Assembly: GCA_030278955.1 (NCBI GenBank)
Contig: JAOANR010000010.1
Coordinates: 24,024,444 to 24,088,443, forward strand
Length of the DNA stretch: 64,000 bases
Source of the DNA: Hygrophila difformis
Lineage: Eukaryota > Streptophyta > Magnoliopsida > Lamiales > Acanthaceae
Direction: 5' to 3'
The stretch's first letter is position 1, and the number at the start of each line of letters is the position of its first letter. The position numbers were made by a program, and so were the translations under genes. The notes under the pieces were generated by a model. The model searched no databases and was not told the DNA's origin. It was given only the letters and a program-made list of their open reading frames with translations. Of this stretch, positions 19,671-31,283 are shown piece by piece.

Positions 19671-20647
19671 CCAATCTAAATTTTTCTTGATAAAAAAATA
19701 CCCCTTAACTTTTGAAAGTTAGAAAAAAAATCCTTGTATTTGCCTCATTATATTTTTTCAACAAACATTTCAAGATTTAATACTTTGTATATTCTTATTT
19801 TCACTCCTAAAATTTTTAGGAAAATTTATATATACTCTATTGTTGTCTTTTTATATTAACACTAATTTGAAAATTCATTATAAATTTTTAATAATTTTGT
19901 TAACACTAGTTTTAAAATTTTGAAGATCATTATTTAATACTTCCTCCGTTTTAATATAATTGCACCATTTGTATAGTATTTACTATTCATTGAGTAACTT
20001 TGATTAATTTTTTTGACATCGTAAAATATAGTCAAGTGAGATCTTGTTGGATTCGTCTAATAACGTAGTTTTAGAATATCATATTTTTATCATTTTTATT
20101 TTATACAATTTGAATTATTATGATTTAAATACGTGTATTTGATTGGGTGAAATGCAGAAATGGAGTAATTATTATGATTTAAATACGAGTATAGGAAAAT
20201 ATATAATTCTTTGCAACTTTCAAGAGTTAAGAGTAGTACTTTTTCCAAGAAAAATGTTTATCCGTATAATTGGACATTTTCAAATAGTTCATCCGGACGC
20301 TAATGCGGTTGCTATTTGCGACCTCAGTAAATGTGGTCGCAAATTCGATCACCGTGTAGGTATTGTGATTGAGGTCGCCGTATGTTGTCGATAAATTGAG
20401 ACTAGGTGGTGAGCTTGCGGTTGCAGTCGCTTTTTTCGACCAATTGGTGTCGATATCGGACATGTATATATACGAAAATTCCGGAAATATTGAAAATACT
20501 GTTGAAATTTTGAACATATTTGGACTTCTGATTTTGAATTTACGGTGATATATTTAGAATTTGGATTTCGAATTCGAAATAAAAATTCCAAAAATCTTCA
20601 AAAAATCCACAACAATTTCAATATTTTCAAATTTTCATAAATATATC
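19671..20647. other. Intergenic; MITE remnant and a GGTCGC-rich patch
   Basis: From about 19940 the text CTTCCTCCGTTTTAATATAA resembles a Stowaway-type MITE end related to the one at 23261. Between about 20300 and 20460 there is a small CG-rich patch with repeated GCGACC/GGTCGC motifs. Open frames over it on either strand look like repeat translation. No gene. Confidence 0.4.
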
Positions 20648-20664
20648 AACACCAAAACTGATAT

Positions 20665-20697
20665 GTTGCTAGCCTGTATAGGGTGTTATGCAAAAAA
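20665..20697 (+). mobile_element. 5'-truncated SINE (33 bp) with target duplication
   Basis: Only the SINE 3' end remains (TAGCCTGTATAGGGTG then the A-rich tail). It is flanked by a 17-bp direct repeat AACACCAAAACTGATAT at 20648-20664 and 20698-20714, showing a genuine truncated retroposition event. Confidence 0.8.
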
Positions 20698-20714
20698 AAC
20701 ACCAAAACTGATAT

Positions 20715-21192
20715 TTAAAATGTTGAGTACAAATAGATGTACATTAGTATAAATTAACTTGCATTTTTATATATATGTAGTATTCTCTTCTTCCACATAT
20801 TATAAATATAAAATTCCGAGGCCAAATCATAACTTCCAAAGAGTGGCAAGGTGAAGGGCAAATGCCAAATGGTATGCCCCATATTTCCGGGAATTTTACT
20901 AATGCATTTCCTTTATATGTTTTTATTGCATTCCTAAAAGACGTCTCATCATCAGCAGGATTCCTGTCACATACAAAGTTTGCAGGATTTCAATAAAAAT
21001 GGTACCAATGCCTTCATAATCCCATACATATGATACCTCGATCTCTATATTACTATATATATAGTATTTTTAGTACAAGCATGTTTCAAGTAACTTAATT
21101 TACCATCACCAAACCATTACCAAAACCCAGAAAGCTTTGTTCTCGTTGGATCTCCTATATCCTAACAACAATTGATCTTCTTGTCCTCCAAA
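20715..21192 (+). promoter_or_regulatory. Upstream region of the glyoxal oxidase-like gene
   Basis: Non-coding sequence before the gene. A run TATATATATAG at about 21053-21063 is the best TATA candidate, about 130 bases before the chosen ATG. No other cis element is claimed. Confidence 0.4.
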
Positions 21193-22860
21193 ATGCTCTC
21201 TTTCTTCCTCACAATTTTCGCATTTATCGTCCATTTATGGCCCTCTCCAACCACCTCTCAAATCCCGGATTCCGACCACACACTGGAGGGCGAATGGCGC
21301 CTCTTGCAACAAAGCATTGGCATTTCAGCGATGCATATGCAACTCCTTCGAAACGATAGGGTAGTAATGTTTGATAGGACCGACTTTGGTCGTTCGAACC
21401 TGTCTCTTCCTGGTGGGAAATGCAGGTTTGATCCAACTGAAGCCGTCCTACAAGTCGATTGCACCGCTCATTCCATTCTATACGACATCAAAACGAATTA
21501 TTTGAGGGCCTTAACTGTTCAAACCGACACATGGTGCTCGTCCGGGGCTGTTCTAACCGATGGCACCCTTGTTCAAACCGGAGGATTCAACGATGGAGAC
21601 CACGTGGTCCGCACTTTGGCACCGTGCGGTGGTGACAACTGCGACTGGATGGAGATCCCGGGATACTTGTCGAGGCGAAGATGGTACGCCTCGAATCATA
21701 TACTCCCCGATGGGAGGGTAATAATCGTTGGCGGCCGCGGCCAATTCAGCTACGAATTTTTCCCCCAAACTGTTCCATCCACATTTGTTGAGCTGAACTT
21801 TCTTCGCGAAACAACAGATGCTTATGAGAACAACCTGTACCCTTTTCTCCATTTATTACCCGATGGAAATTTGTTTGTTTTCGCCAACACAAGATCTGTC
21901 GTCCTTGACTACAAGGCGAACCGGATAATCCGAGAGTTCCCGACTCTTCCTGGAGGCGATCCAAGGAACTACCCCAGCTCAGGCTCCTCTGTTCTCCTCC
22001 CACTCGATGAAAGCTCCCCTGTTATTGCCGTCGAAGTCATGATCTGCGGTGGGGCTACACGAAACGCCGCTAGATTCGCGGCCGAGGGCACCTTCCAGCG
22101 CGCGGTCTCTACCTGCGGCCGCCTCAAAATCAGCGACCAGGAACCCGCCTGGAAAATGGAAAACATGCCTATACCACGGGTGATGGGCGACATGGTGCTA
22201 TTACCCGATGGAAACGTGCTAATTATCAATGGGGCCGGCTCAGGCACGGCGGGATGGGAGGCGGCGAGGAATCCGGTCACCACGCCGCTGATTTACAAAC
22301 CCTACTGCGAAACTAACAGCGGCAGGTTCTCTGTGATGGCGCCCGCGGCACGGCCGCGGATGTACCACTCGTCGGCCGTGCTCATCCCCGATGGCCGAGT
22401 CCTCATCGGCGGGAGCAACCCTCATATCTATTACAACTTCACCGGCGTTGAGTATCCCACGGATTTAAGCCTGGAAGCGTTCTCTCCGCCGTATTTGTCG
22501 GTGCTTCAGGATCCACTGCGGCCGAGCATTGTTGAATTCCAAAGTTATGGAATCGATAATAATGCGATGATAGTCGGGTACAACAGGGATTTCTCCCTGA
22601 CGTTTACTGTCGAGCGGTTTATGACATTAGGGATTGTGTCGGTGCGGATAGTGGCGCCGTCGTTCAATACGCATTCGTTTTCTATGAATCAGAGGATGGT
22701 GGTGCTGAAGGGGGTTAGGGTTTGGTGGGAGACTGGTGGTGTGTACCGTGTGGTGGCGGTGGGGCCGTCGACGGCGGAAATAGCGCCGCCGGGATATTAT
22801 TTGTTGTATGTTGTACACGCAGGCATTCCCAGCTGCGGAAAATGGGTTAAGATTCAGTAG
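21193..22860 (+). CDS. Glyoxal oxidase-like (aldehyde oxidase GLOX), secreted copper-radical oxidase
   Basis: A 555-aa secreted enzyme of the galactose/glyoxal oxidase family. It oxidises aldehydes such as glyoxal to acids and makes H2O2 in the apoplast; plant GLOX1 acts in tapetum and pollen and in defence. The open frame begins at a TTG (21172), but the first ATG (21193) starts a clean signal peptide (LSFFLTIFAFIVHLWPSPTTS). The N-terminal glyoxal oxidase domain fills about residues 40-290, with kelch-like ILPDGRVIIVGG repeats. A C-terminal DUF1929 immunoglobulin-like domain follows. Copper-site residues can be placed: C115 in TWCSSG and Y165 in RRWYAS, expected to form the Cys-Tyr cofactor; Y391 and H392 in RMYHSS; H494 in NTHSFS. 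All are present, so the enzyme looks intact. The gene is intronless and richer in G+C than its surroundings. Confidence 0.95.
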   Translation: MLSFFLTIFAFIVHLWPSPTTSQIPDSDHTLEGEWRLLQQSIGISAMHMQLLRNDRVVMFDRTDFGRSNLSLPGGKCRFDPTEAVLQVDCTAHSILYDIKTNYLRALTVQTDTWCSSGAVLTDGTLVQTGGFNDGDHVVRTLAPCGGDNCDWMEIPGYLSRRRWYASNHILPDGRVIIVGGRGQFSYEFFPQTVPSTFVELNFLRETTDAYENNLYPFLHLLPDGNLFVFANTRSVVLDYKANRIIREFPTLPGGDPRNYPSSGSSVLLPLDESSPVIAVEVMICGGATRNAARFAAEGTFQRAVSTCGRLKISDQEPAWKMENMPIPRVMGDMVLLPDGNVLIINGAGSGTAGWEAARNPVTTPLIYKPYCETNSGRFSVMAPAARPRMYHSSAVLIPDGRVLIGGSNPHIYYNFTGVEYPTDLSLEAFSPPYLSVLQDPLRPSIVEFQSYGIDNNAMIVGYNRDFSLTFTVERFMTLGIVSVRIVAPSFNTHSFSMNQRMVVLKGVRVWWETGGVYRVVAVGPSTAEIAPPGYYLLYVVHAGIPSCGKWVKIQ

Positions 22861-23260
22861 TCGAATTTTGTTGTAGCAGTTTGTATTGTTGTCGTTGTGA
22901 AGCAGTGAGAGAATAATGCTGAAAATAATTCGGATATTTCTTACATTTGTCATTTCTGCACTGTGGAATTACCAACATGGAAATCAGCATTGTTGTAATA
23001 AGCACATCTCATAGGATTGATGTTGACAAATTTCATGTTAACTTACTTCTGAGTCTTCTTACCTGGTTTTGAAAATTTCCAACTTTAATTTTTTTCTTCT
23101 TTCCCATTATAAAATCTCTCATTAATTTGAATATGAAGTACATGGAATATCTTAAAAAATCTATGGGACGAGGACGGAGCGAAATGGTCAAAGGGGGACT
23201 TTCAACTTTATAATTGAGAGTTGGATTCCCGCCCGTTTCTACCTCTCATTTGTCTCTTAC
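22861..23260 (+). other. 3' flank of the glyoxal oxidase-like gene
   Basis: Probable 3' UTR followed by intergenic sequence. AATAAT near 22912 is a possible non-canonical poly(A) signal. Nothing else seen. Confidence 0.4.
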
Positions 23261-23521
23261 TCCCTCCGTTTCTATATAGTTGTAACATTTGGAATTTTGA
23301 TACTATTCACCTATACACTTTAACTTAAAGTTTTATTATAGTTATACAAGTTAAAATATAGGAAAGTGAGATCTTGTTACATTAGTCTCGTCGAGTAGTT
23401 TTTAAATTTCAAACTTTTAGAATTTTTACTTGTACCGAACTTGAGTTATAAATGATTTAAAATATGCATTGGACTTCGTGCACTGTGGGTCCGTTCCAAT
23501 TTCTTGAAAATAGAGGAAGTA
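23261..23521. mobile_element. Stowaway-like MITE
   Basis: The left end CTCCCTCCGTTTCTATATAG follows a TA. The right end, reversed, is CTTCCTCTATTTTCAAG and is also followed by TA. These are typical Tc1/mariner Stowaway termini with a TA duplication. The LINE at 23517-29463 inserted at its right border. Confidence 0.7.
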
Positions 23522-23646
23522 TAATTTTTTTTTTTTTTGGATGAGCCCAAAGGCCAGAGAACAAGAGGAAAAAACAACAAAGTAAAAAATTATACAAAAC
23601 AAATAGAAAACAGAAACCGAGCGCTAAGGGAACAGGGGGAAGCAAA

Positions 23647-26600
23647 TTAAAACCGAGGAAACAGCACCCCCGATTCGTCTGCCGCCAGGTCCCCTACAAC
23701 AAAGTCGGGCGGGAAAGCCCACGTGGTGTAGAAATCCTCGACCGAAGCACCGTGTTTGGCTAGTTTGTCCGCTACCCTGTTGCCCTCCCGGAGGATGTGG
23801 AGCAGCTCGCATTCCTCAAAGGTGTCCTGAAGCTTCTTGATTTCGCTGAGCAGGGCCGCAAGAGGGTGGAAAGGAGGTTGTTCCTTAACAAGGCCTATCC
23901 CCGTCAGCGAGTCCGAATAGCAGCAAACCCTGCGCGTACCCCTGTTAGCCACCATCTCGAGGCCCCTGGCTATGGCCGTGAGTTCTGCACACAGGATCGA
24001 AGAGCTCCCCAGATGCCCGCACCCCCCTTCCAACCATTTACCTTCGGAGTTTCTCACCACAATGCCAAATCCCGCCTTGCCCGAGTCCCTCAAGTGACTA
24101 CCATCAACATGAACGATGGTGTCCCCAGCCCCCTTCTCATTCCATTGAACATACTGGATAGGATGGTGGACAGTGTAGCTGCCTCCTCTCGCTTTGTTAA
24201 GGTCAGCAGCTATCTTGTAAATCTTCCTTATAATGTACTACTGGGATTGAGGTTGGCCACGGAAGATTCTCGCATTTCTTTCCAACCAAATTACCCACAC
24301 AGCCGCCATAAAGATGTTACCATACGCGAAGTAAATGCCTTGCATGAAACTTCGAATGTCCTCCTTGGGGATAGTAGCACAGTCGGGGGGAATGGGGATA
24401 TGGATGGCAGTCCAGATCTGCTTAGCCCAAGGGCAATAGAAGAGACAGTGGAACCAGCTTTCCTCTTCTTGTCCACATCCGATGCACAACGGGGAGGCGG
24501 CCATCTTCCTCTTAAAACGGACAAGGTTGACCGGAAGGGAATCATGGCTAATAAGCCATAGAAGAATGCCAAATTTCTCTGGTAGTGAGGACCTCCACAT
24601 CCACTTCCAATTACCATCAGAATTGTCCCTCTGGGTGAGCATCCGATATGCTGAGCTGACCTGATATTTCCCAGATGGGCTCTCCTTCCATATCCACAAG
24701 TCAGGAACATCAGGGTGGATAGGAGGTGGCGAGGTAGCACTGATTGCCTGCCTCGTGCTATCGGGGATGGCCGAGTACAGGTGCTCCCATTGCCAAAACC
24801 CGTTAACAATCACGTCCTTAATCGTAAGGTCGAGGTCCTGAGTAGCAATGAAGGGGAGGCCGGGGCCAAGTTGAGTATTTTGCCACCAATTCGAGAACCA
24901 AAGGGAAGAATCCCCGCATCCAACTCTAAATTCAAATCCCTTTTTAAGAATAGGGATCAGCTTCATAATGATCTTGGCTACATAGGAACGAGAGTATCTC
25001 ATATGGGTAGATGGAAATTCCCATTCCGGTAGCCTCTCTTGGATCAACTTCACCCAGATCTTGTGTTTATCATGTATCCAGGCCCAAAGGATCTTGCCAA
25101 GAAGCGCTAAGTTCATGTTTCTGGCCCGGCGGATACCCAGGCCCCCTTCCTTCTTAGGAGTTGCAACTTTGCCCCAAGAAACCAGATGGATCCCTCTACC
25201 TTCACGATCCTTCCAAATGAACCTGCTGACCTTCCTGTCTATGGCATTACACACGTTCTCCGGGAGCCAAAAGAGTTGCATGTGGTATGTCGGAATGGCT
25301 GCCAGGACTGCTTTGCTCAGTGTTATCCTCCCAGCTCTGTTCAGTAATTTACTAGACCAGCTATCTAGTCTGGAATCCATACGGTCGAGGATAAAGGCGA
25401 AGTCCCTAATACGCTTACGACCCACCAGTGTAGGGAATCCCAAATAAGCTCCCAGGGAGTCCACCTCCCTAATATTCAGAGAAGAAGCTATCCATTCTCT
25501 GTCTCCAGCTGGCACGGATTTAGCAATGAATAAGGAGGATTTAAGAGGATTTAACTTCATACCTGAGGCTGCCGCGAACCTCTTTAGCCCATGATTAATA
25601 GCCTGTATACTGCCCCTATCTCCCATTGGCCCCAAGGATGAGATCGTCCGCGAACATGAGGTGGGAAACCCCAGTTCCATTGGTTGACAGTTTAATCGGC
25701 TTCCAAAAACCTTGCTTAACAAGTTCAATGATAAGTAGGGATAGCTTCTCCATGATAACAAGGAAGAGGTAGGGTGAGAGGGGGTCCCCTTGTCTCAACC
25801 CTTTGCCCGGTTTGAAAGGCTCCAGGATTTTTCCATTCCACAATAGGGAGTATGTTGGAGAGGACACACAGAACATAATCAGCTCCACCATGGCCTTCGG
25901 AAAATTCAGCTCAACGAGACAATTCTGCAGGAAGGTCCAGTTGACATTGTCATAGGCCTTGGCAATGTCGATCTTAAGGACAACGGTGGGAGCACCCGAA
26001 CGAGGCCCAGCAATGTGATGTAAAATTTCCAGCAATGAAATAGCGTTATCTATTGAACCTCTCCCCGGCAAGAACGCTGACTGGAGGTGCGAGATAGACG
26101 ACTGAAGTAAGGGACGGATGCGATTCACCAATACCTTCGTCAGAATCTTGTAGACGGTGTTGCAAAGGGTGATCGGCCTAAATTGAGAGATGGAAGAAGG
26201 GTTGGTTATCTTTGGAATCAGACAGATGTAGGCGTGAGCTACCTCCGGTAAGAACCTCCGATCCCCAAACGTTTGTTGAACAAATTGGATGATCGCCTCC
26301 CTTGTTACTGCCCAATTTTGTTTGAAGAAAAGGATGGGAAAACCATCCGGGCCCGGGGCCGGACATCCTTTGCTATCCGCCATCACTTGATCAATTTCTT
26401 TCTCAGAAACCTCTTTATATAAGAGATCACTATTCTTAGCAGAGATCGCAGGCAGGGATGGCCAAGCAACAAGGCCCTCATCCACGTCCGCCTCTATAGT
26501 AGGTTGAGCTGTATAAAGAGTTCTGAAATAATCTATGGCATGATTTTGTAGCTCCTCACTCTCCTCACACCATCTCCCATCCGGAAGATTAAGCCCGTGG

Positions 26601-27727
26601 ATGCGATTATGATGATTTCTGGATTTAGCTCTCGCATGAAAATACGCCGTGTTCCGGTCCCCAAGTCTGACCCAGTTCTCGCGGGCTCTTTGGTGCCAAT
26701 AAAGTTCCTCCTGGCCGAGGATGACATCCAAATCCGTCTTAAGTTTTGCCTCCAGGATCACCAAGCGGAGAGAGTCCACCCTCTCTAGAGTTCTGGCTAT
26801 CCCCTCAAGTCTCTTAATAAGTTTGAGTTTCCTCCATTTAAAGTTGTTGCCGTGATTGCCACTGAAGGATATAGAGGCCTCTTTCGTCCTATTCAATTTC
26901 TGAGTAATATGTTCCGAGGGCTGGTTCCACGCCTCTGTGACAACCTGGGCATAGCCCTCTATACCGTTCCAGCCGGCCTCCCACCTAAAGGGTCTGATAC
27001 CATTTCTTTCTGGTGCTTTACCACATCGGAGCAATAGAGGGCAGTGGTCGGAACCTATACGCGGGAGGACTTGAGTGAAACCAAAGGGGAACATGGAGAG
27101 CCACTCCAAGTTGATGACACATCTATCCAATCTTTTAGAAATTCTGGATTGCCCCAGCGGCCTAGCCCAAGTGAACTTACCTCCTTGGGTGTTAATAGTG
27201 TTGAGGCCGCACTCGTAGAGGATGTTGCTTAGTTCCTCGGCCCTGTTCACATTGTGTAATCCCCCGCGTACCTCATCCGCGTGTAGGATTTGATTCCAGT
27301 CCCCAATTATCGCCCACGCCCCAACCATATCTCTGGACAACTGGATAACATCTTCCCAATTTCTTTTCCTAGCCGAGTATCTAGGATTAGCGTAAAGAGC
27401 GGAAACAGACCAGAATTCCGAGCCTCTTTCCAGTTTTGAGGTGACAATACGATCCCTACAGTCAGCAATCGTCACCTTAACATCCATTCCAATCCTCTGC
27501 ATAACCCAAACCCCGCCTGATCTACCAACCACTTCCTGAATGCATATAGGTGAAAAACCAGCTTGCAGCAGCAGTGATTTGGAGGATTCAAAAGGCGCTT
27601 GTGGTTCAAACAAAAAGACCATATCTGGCTTGTTCCGATTAAGTAAATCTACCAGAGTTCTCCTAGTGGTAATCCCCATGATACCTCCTATATTCCAAGC
27701 TATTATTTTGAAATCTGCAAAAACCAT
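23647..27727 (-). pseudogene. LINE ORF2: endonuclease / reverse transcriptase / RNase H, two lesions
   Basis: Starts at ATG 27727 (MVFADFKIIAWNIGG). The APE-type endonuclease shows WN, a glutamate (FLFEPQ), GDWN, RLDR and SDHCPLL. The reverse transcriptase shows RPITLCNTVYK, GLRQGDPLSPYLF and the catalytic FADD. Just after FADDLILGA, at about 25618-25632, the frame shifts by one base: the first part ends at 25616 and the second continues to 24238. A TAG at 24238-24240 then interrupts the same frame. Downstream the RNase H domain is intact, with VDGSH, CAEL, YSDS and RVADKLAKHG motifs, and ends at 23647. The second part also has a zf-RVT-like region (CIGCGQEEESWFHCLFYC). It cannot make a full-length protein but has few lesions, so the insertion is fairly young. 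Confidence 0.92.
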
Positions 27728-27769
27728 AAAAACAGATTTTGGGAGGGGGGAACCAACATACCTTGCTGG

Positions 27770-29404
27770 TCAAGCAAATTTCGATTGTGGAGCAGGCTGC
27801 GACGCCTCTACCCCACTCGCCTCCGCCATTGATATATCCGCTGGTGGCTGCCCGTCCTTAGTTTCGAGAGTTGTCCCCACCCCTTGATAAGGAAGGGTTT
27901 CCGGATCAGATCCTTTAGGCACCCCCTCAATGATCTCGGTAGGTCTCGCTCGCTTCGCCAGCATAGCGTTGCCATCGGAATTAAAAATCTTCACCGCCGG
28001 AGCTGAACCCCCTTTCGTCGGATTTTTCACTTTGCCCTTCAATTTCCCTTTCGATCCGAGCGTGTTGGTAATTTGCTTCAGGTGTCTCGAAATGGGGCTT
28101 GAACGAGGCTGGGCCTCTTCCTTCACACTTTTGGGCTGGGCAATTTTGGATGGGCTGGGCTTGCTTCCCACCTCTTTATTTTTGGCTGGCCCATTCCTCT
28201 TCTTCTTGGTGACTTTGATCCAGTCGCCATTTTCCGGCTGCAAAGGGATCTCAGACGAACACTTTTGAGAGTGACCCTCTTGCTCATCACGTGAGCCGCC
28301 AGATGACGGATTTGCCTCTTCCAGGCAGACCCTTTCCTCTACTTCCATTCTAGCTTCTTTGTCTTTATCCATTTTGGTGCTAGGGGTAGAGTCAACCTTC
28401 CCCACTGCCGAGGACTCCCTGCTAGGCTCAGGGCAGCCTGCATACGTACCAAACACTCCTGCCACCACCTTTTTCTCTAGATTAACCTTTTCATGCAAGG
28501 CCAACGCCAGTGTTGGACTGTTCCCTTTAGGGTTTCCAGTATCGTCTTTTGCCTCCTTTGGCAATTCCTTGGCCGGGCAGTCTTTCCCTCCATGCCCGTA
28601 CCTTTGGCAAGAGGAGCAAAGGAGATGAAGCCCCTCGTATTGAACCTTATGCCAAACATCTCCGATCAGGATGCTTGTTACCACTGGTTCACTGAGATCG
28701 ATTTCTACACACACACGTGCGTATCTTCCTCGATGAGCCCTCTTCGTCATGTCATCCACCTTCATAGGTGTTCCAAGGCCAGCCGCTATTTTGTGGAGTA
28801 AGTTCTCATCATACAGCTCCATCCACAGTCCCGGTAGCCTTGCCCACACGATAGTTTTGCGTGGAGGCACTTGCAAGGCCGAGAAGCAAGGCTTCCAAGG
28901 CGAAATCGTCAAGTAGCTTTCATAAACCATCCACGGGCCGTCATTAAGGACCCTAGTGCGATCCACAGACCTCTCGAACTTAACCAAGAAGAAACCTTGA
29001 TCAAGGTCTAGCATGCTGAACCCTCCTTGTAGCTTCCAGATACGGGCAACTCTTTCTTTCAATCCAAGGTAGCCTACCTTCCTTCCCAACACCGAGATGA
29101 TGAGGGCGTCTTCCCAAGGCCGACAAAGGCGAGCCTGAATCTGAGGGTCAAGCGTGATTCTTGGCTTCAAACGATCGCCTCCAATGAAATCAAGTTTTAC
29201 ATGTTTTTCCACCTCCTCTTTGTTCAGGCTTGCCGCAGGCGGCTCACCTTTACTGTCGAGGACCATATCTCTAAACGAGGGTTTTGAATCACTGGCAAAG
29301 ACGAACGGAGATCCCGGCGCGTCTGGGAGAGCGACGTCGGGGATGGCAAAATCCGGCGGTGCTGCATCCGGAGGGACAGCTTGCGGCGAGAGAGGAAGAG
29401 ACAT
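27770..29404 (-). CDS. LINE ORF1: DUF4283 / CCHC zinc-knuckle RNA-binding protein
   Basis: A 544-aa nucleic-acid-binding protein. The frame is open upstream to 29509, beyond the element's 5' end, so the ATG at 29404 (MSLPLSPQAVPP) is chosen. It has a proline/alanine-rich N-terminus and a DUF4283 domain (about residues 75-180; LISVLGRKVGY to LTISPW-type motifs). A C-X2-C-X4-H-X4-C knuckle (CSSCQRYGHGGKDC, about residue 270) follows, then a long K/E/S-rich disordered tail. Plant L1 ORF1 proteins of this kind coat the LINE RNA. It ends 42 bases before the ORF2 ATG. Confidence 0.9.
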   Translation of the reverse strand: MSLPLSPQAVPPDAAPPDFAIPDVALPDAPGSPFVFASDSKPSFRDMVLDSKGEPPAASLNKEEVEKHVKLDFIGGDRLKPRITLDPQIQARLCRPWEDALIISVLGRKVGYLGLKERVARIWKLQGGFSMLDLDQGFFLVKFERSVDRTRVLNDGPWMVYESYLTISPWKPCFSALQVPPRKTIVWARLPGLWMELYDENLLHKIAAGLGTPMKVDDMTKRAHRGRYARVCVEIDLSEPVVTSILIGDVWHKVQYEGLHLLCSSCQRYGHGGKDCPAKELPKEAKDDTGNPKGNSPTLALALHEKVNLEKKVVAGVFGTYAGCPEPSRESSAVGKVDSTPSTKMDKDKEARMEVEERVCLEEANPSSGGSRDEQEGHSQKCSSEIPLQPENGDWIKVTKKKRNGPAKNKEVGSKPSPSKIAQPKSVKEEAQPRSSPISRHLKQITNTLGSKGKLKGKVKNPTKGGSAPAVKIFNSDGNAMLAKRARPTEIIEGVPKGSDPETLPYQGVGTTLETKDGQPPADISMAEASGVEASQPAPQSKFA

Positions 29405-29645
29405 AGAGAGAGAAAAAACCTTAATAGTGAAGACTGCTAGTTCCTTCAATCCAACTAGATTACAAGTATAATTTGTGTGGCATTGTGTTTTCCACACCTT
29501 TTTCCCCACTAGATTACAAGTTCACCAAAAAAAATAAATTATATAATATATTTTTAAAATATGCAATTCGACCTATCTAGTTCAACTTGACAATAATTTT
29601 TTTTAATATAATATACGTTTAATAAAATTGAATCAAAGTAAATAA

Positions 29646-29909
29646 TACTCCATTTGTCACATTTAACTTATTTTGTTTGACTTCTGTGCACAATCCAATG
29701 CACATTTTTAATCGTTAATATTTCAAAATGCGATCAATTAAAAATTTATGTAAAATATATATTATAAAACTACACGATCATACGATTCTAACAAGAACAA
29801 ACTCGACTATTTTTTTTCTAAATTATACTTACAATAGTATTGAGTCAAGGCGAAACAATGAACAGTGTCAAAAAGTCAAGCATGGCGTGTTACCTGAGAC
29901 GGAGGGAGT
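29646..29909. mobile_element. Stowaway-like MITE
   Basis: Begins TACTCCATTTGTCACATTTA and ends GAGACGGAGGGAGTA, the usual Stowaway ends. Interior AT-rich, no coding. The boundaries are read from the termini only. Confidence 0.6.
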
Positions 29910-29998
29910 AAATAATAGTATCAAAAAGGTCAATGAAAAGTTTTTTAAGGGACCGGAGGGAATAATAAGGCTATGTTTGGGAGATAACGCTAATGTTT

Positions 29999-30170
29999 TT
30001 TTTTTTTTTTTTGGTAAACATTGACACCTATGTGTCGGCAAAGGTGTGTGGGTGCCCAAGCCACACAAATTACAAAGGGGGATAAAGAGATAGGGGCCGG
30101 GTGGGAATCGAACCCCCAACCTATGGTTGGACGGCAGGGGACATGACCGCTTGAGCCAAGTCCCATTCCC
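29999..30170 (-). mobile_element. tRNA-derived SINE, full length, minus strand
   Basis: On the minus strand: A box (TTGGCTCAAGCGG), B box (GGTTCGATTCC), body and poly(A) tail (T run at 29996-30012). Flanked by a 20-bp duplication starting GGGAGATAA, one mismatch (C/G), at 29979-29998 and 30171-30190. Its 3' motif differs from the other copies (TGCCGACACATAGGTGTCAA), so it belongs to a related subfamily. Confidence 0.88.
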
Positions 30171-30190
30171 GGGAGATAAGGCTAATGTTT

Positions 30191-30713
30191 AACATTTAGT
30201 TTTTAAAACAATATACATATTAGATAGCTTAAACAGTAAATAGTAATCACTTAGTTTAGTAACCATTACATTTTCACTTTTAAACTCTAAAGTCTAAAAT
30301 ACTACCTCCAAGGCTCCAACTTTTAGCTTTTCAAATTAGAAACATATAAATTCTAATTTTAAACTCTACTGTCGAGCATCATTATTCAAAACAGTATCAA
30401 TTGAAAATCATTTTTCATCATTAATTCCAAACTCTAAACTTTAAACTTCAAACTCTAAGCTATAAACTCTAATTATTTGCATGGCCTAAACTCAAAGATC
30501 AAGGTGTCCTAATTTTAGAGTCGGAAGGAAATAATGAATACATTTTGTGCATTTGGTGAGTTTGAACCCTTGGAAAATTTGTGGTTTGAGTTAAGTCAGA
30601 TTAAGCATTTTGTGGACTTTATTCAGAAGAATATGGGGAGAGTGTAAATAGAGTTGAATATTTGGCGGATACGAGACCGGATATGAGATTGTAAATAGAG
30701 TTAAATATATTTT
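30191..30713. other. Intergenic, no gene seen
   Basis: AT-rich sequence with many short runs of AAACTCTAAA-type text; no coding frame. Confidence 0.5.
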
Positions 30714-31283
30714 TAGGCTACTATAAGGAGTTATTTCCATTTTTAGACCATCAATTGTTTCTATTATGGTTTTCGGCCATCACTGGGCATTTGGGCCAAA
30801 TTTATGGCCATTTTGACGAAGTCAACGGCCCAATGGGCTGCATATTTAGCATTCTTCATGCGATAACCTAAAAGTGGAAATGTTCTCCTTTTGGTAGCCT
30901 ATTTTTTTGCGTAATTACAATAAATAATACTCAATCTCATTATTTATGAGGAGGTAGGTTTGATGTTTAATATTTAACTATTTTCTATAATGAAAATGAG
31001 ACAAAAATATAAGACCAATGAAAAGGAAAATGAGACATTTATAATGGGATGTAGTATTATTCATTTTAATTACACAAAAATAAATAAAATTAAATAGGCC
31101 ACCAGAAGGAAAACATTTCCACTTTTAGGCCATCGCATGGAGAATGCCAAATATGCGGACCGTTGGGCCGTTGACTTGGTCAAAATGGCCATAAATTCGG
31201 CCCAAATGCCCTCTGATGACTGAAAACCATAATAGGAACAATTGATGCTCTAAAAACGGAAATAGCTCCTTATTAATGGCCTA
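30714..31283. mobile_element. Foldback (long inverted repeat) element
   Basis: The left arm (about 30714-30945) reappears inverted at about 31035-31283. For example AAGGAGTTATTTCC on the left matches GGAAATAGCTCCTT on the right, and GGCCAAATTTATGGCCATTT matches AAATGGCCATAAATTCGGCC. The arms are about 230 bp with several mismatches and a roughly 90-bp centre. Such structures are typical of foldback MITEs and can give hairpin transcripts. Superfamily not determined. Confidence 0.7.

Larger units (their letters stand above)
23517..29463 (-). mobile_element. Full-length plant L1-type LINE, minus strand
   Basis: Read on the minus strand: a short 5' UTR (about 60 bp), ORF1 with DUF4283 and a zinc knuckle, ORF2 with endonuclease, reverse transcriptase, a zinc-binding C-terminal region and RNase H, then a poly(A) tail (T run at 23525-23538). 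An 11-bp direct repeat AAGTATAATTT occurs at 23517-23527 and at 29464-29474, consistent with a target duplication overlapping the tail. The element is therefore complete, but ORF2 is damaged. Confidence 0.88.

Noticed and set aside
24238..29471. Plus-strand frames of 60-254 aa across the LINE
   Set aside because: Antisense shadows of LINE ORF1 and ORF2, whose domains are clear on the minus strand.
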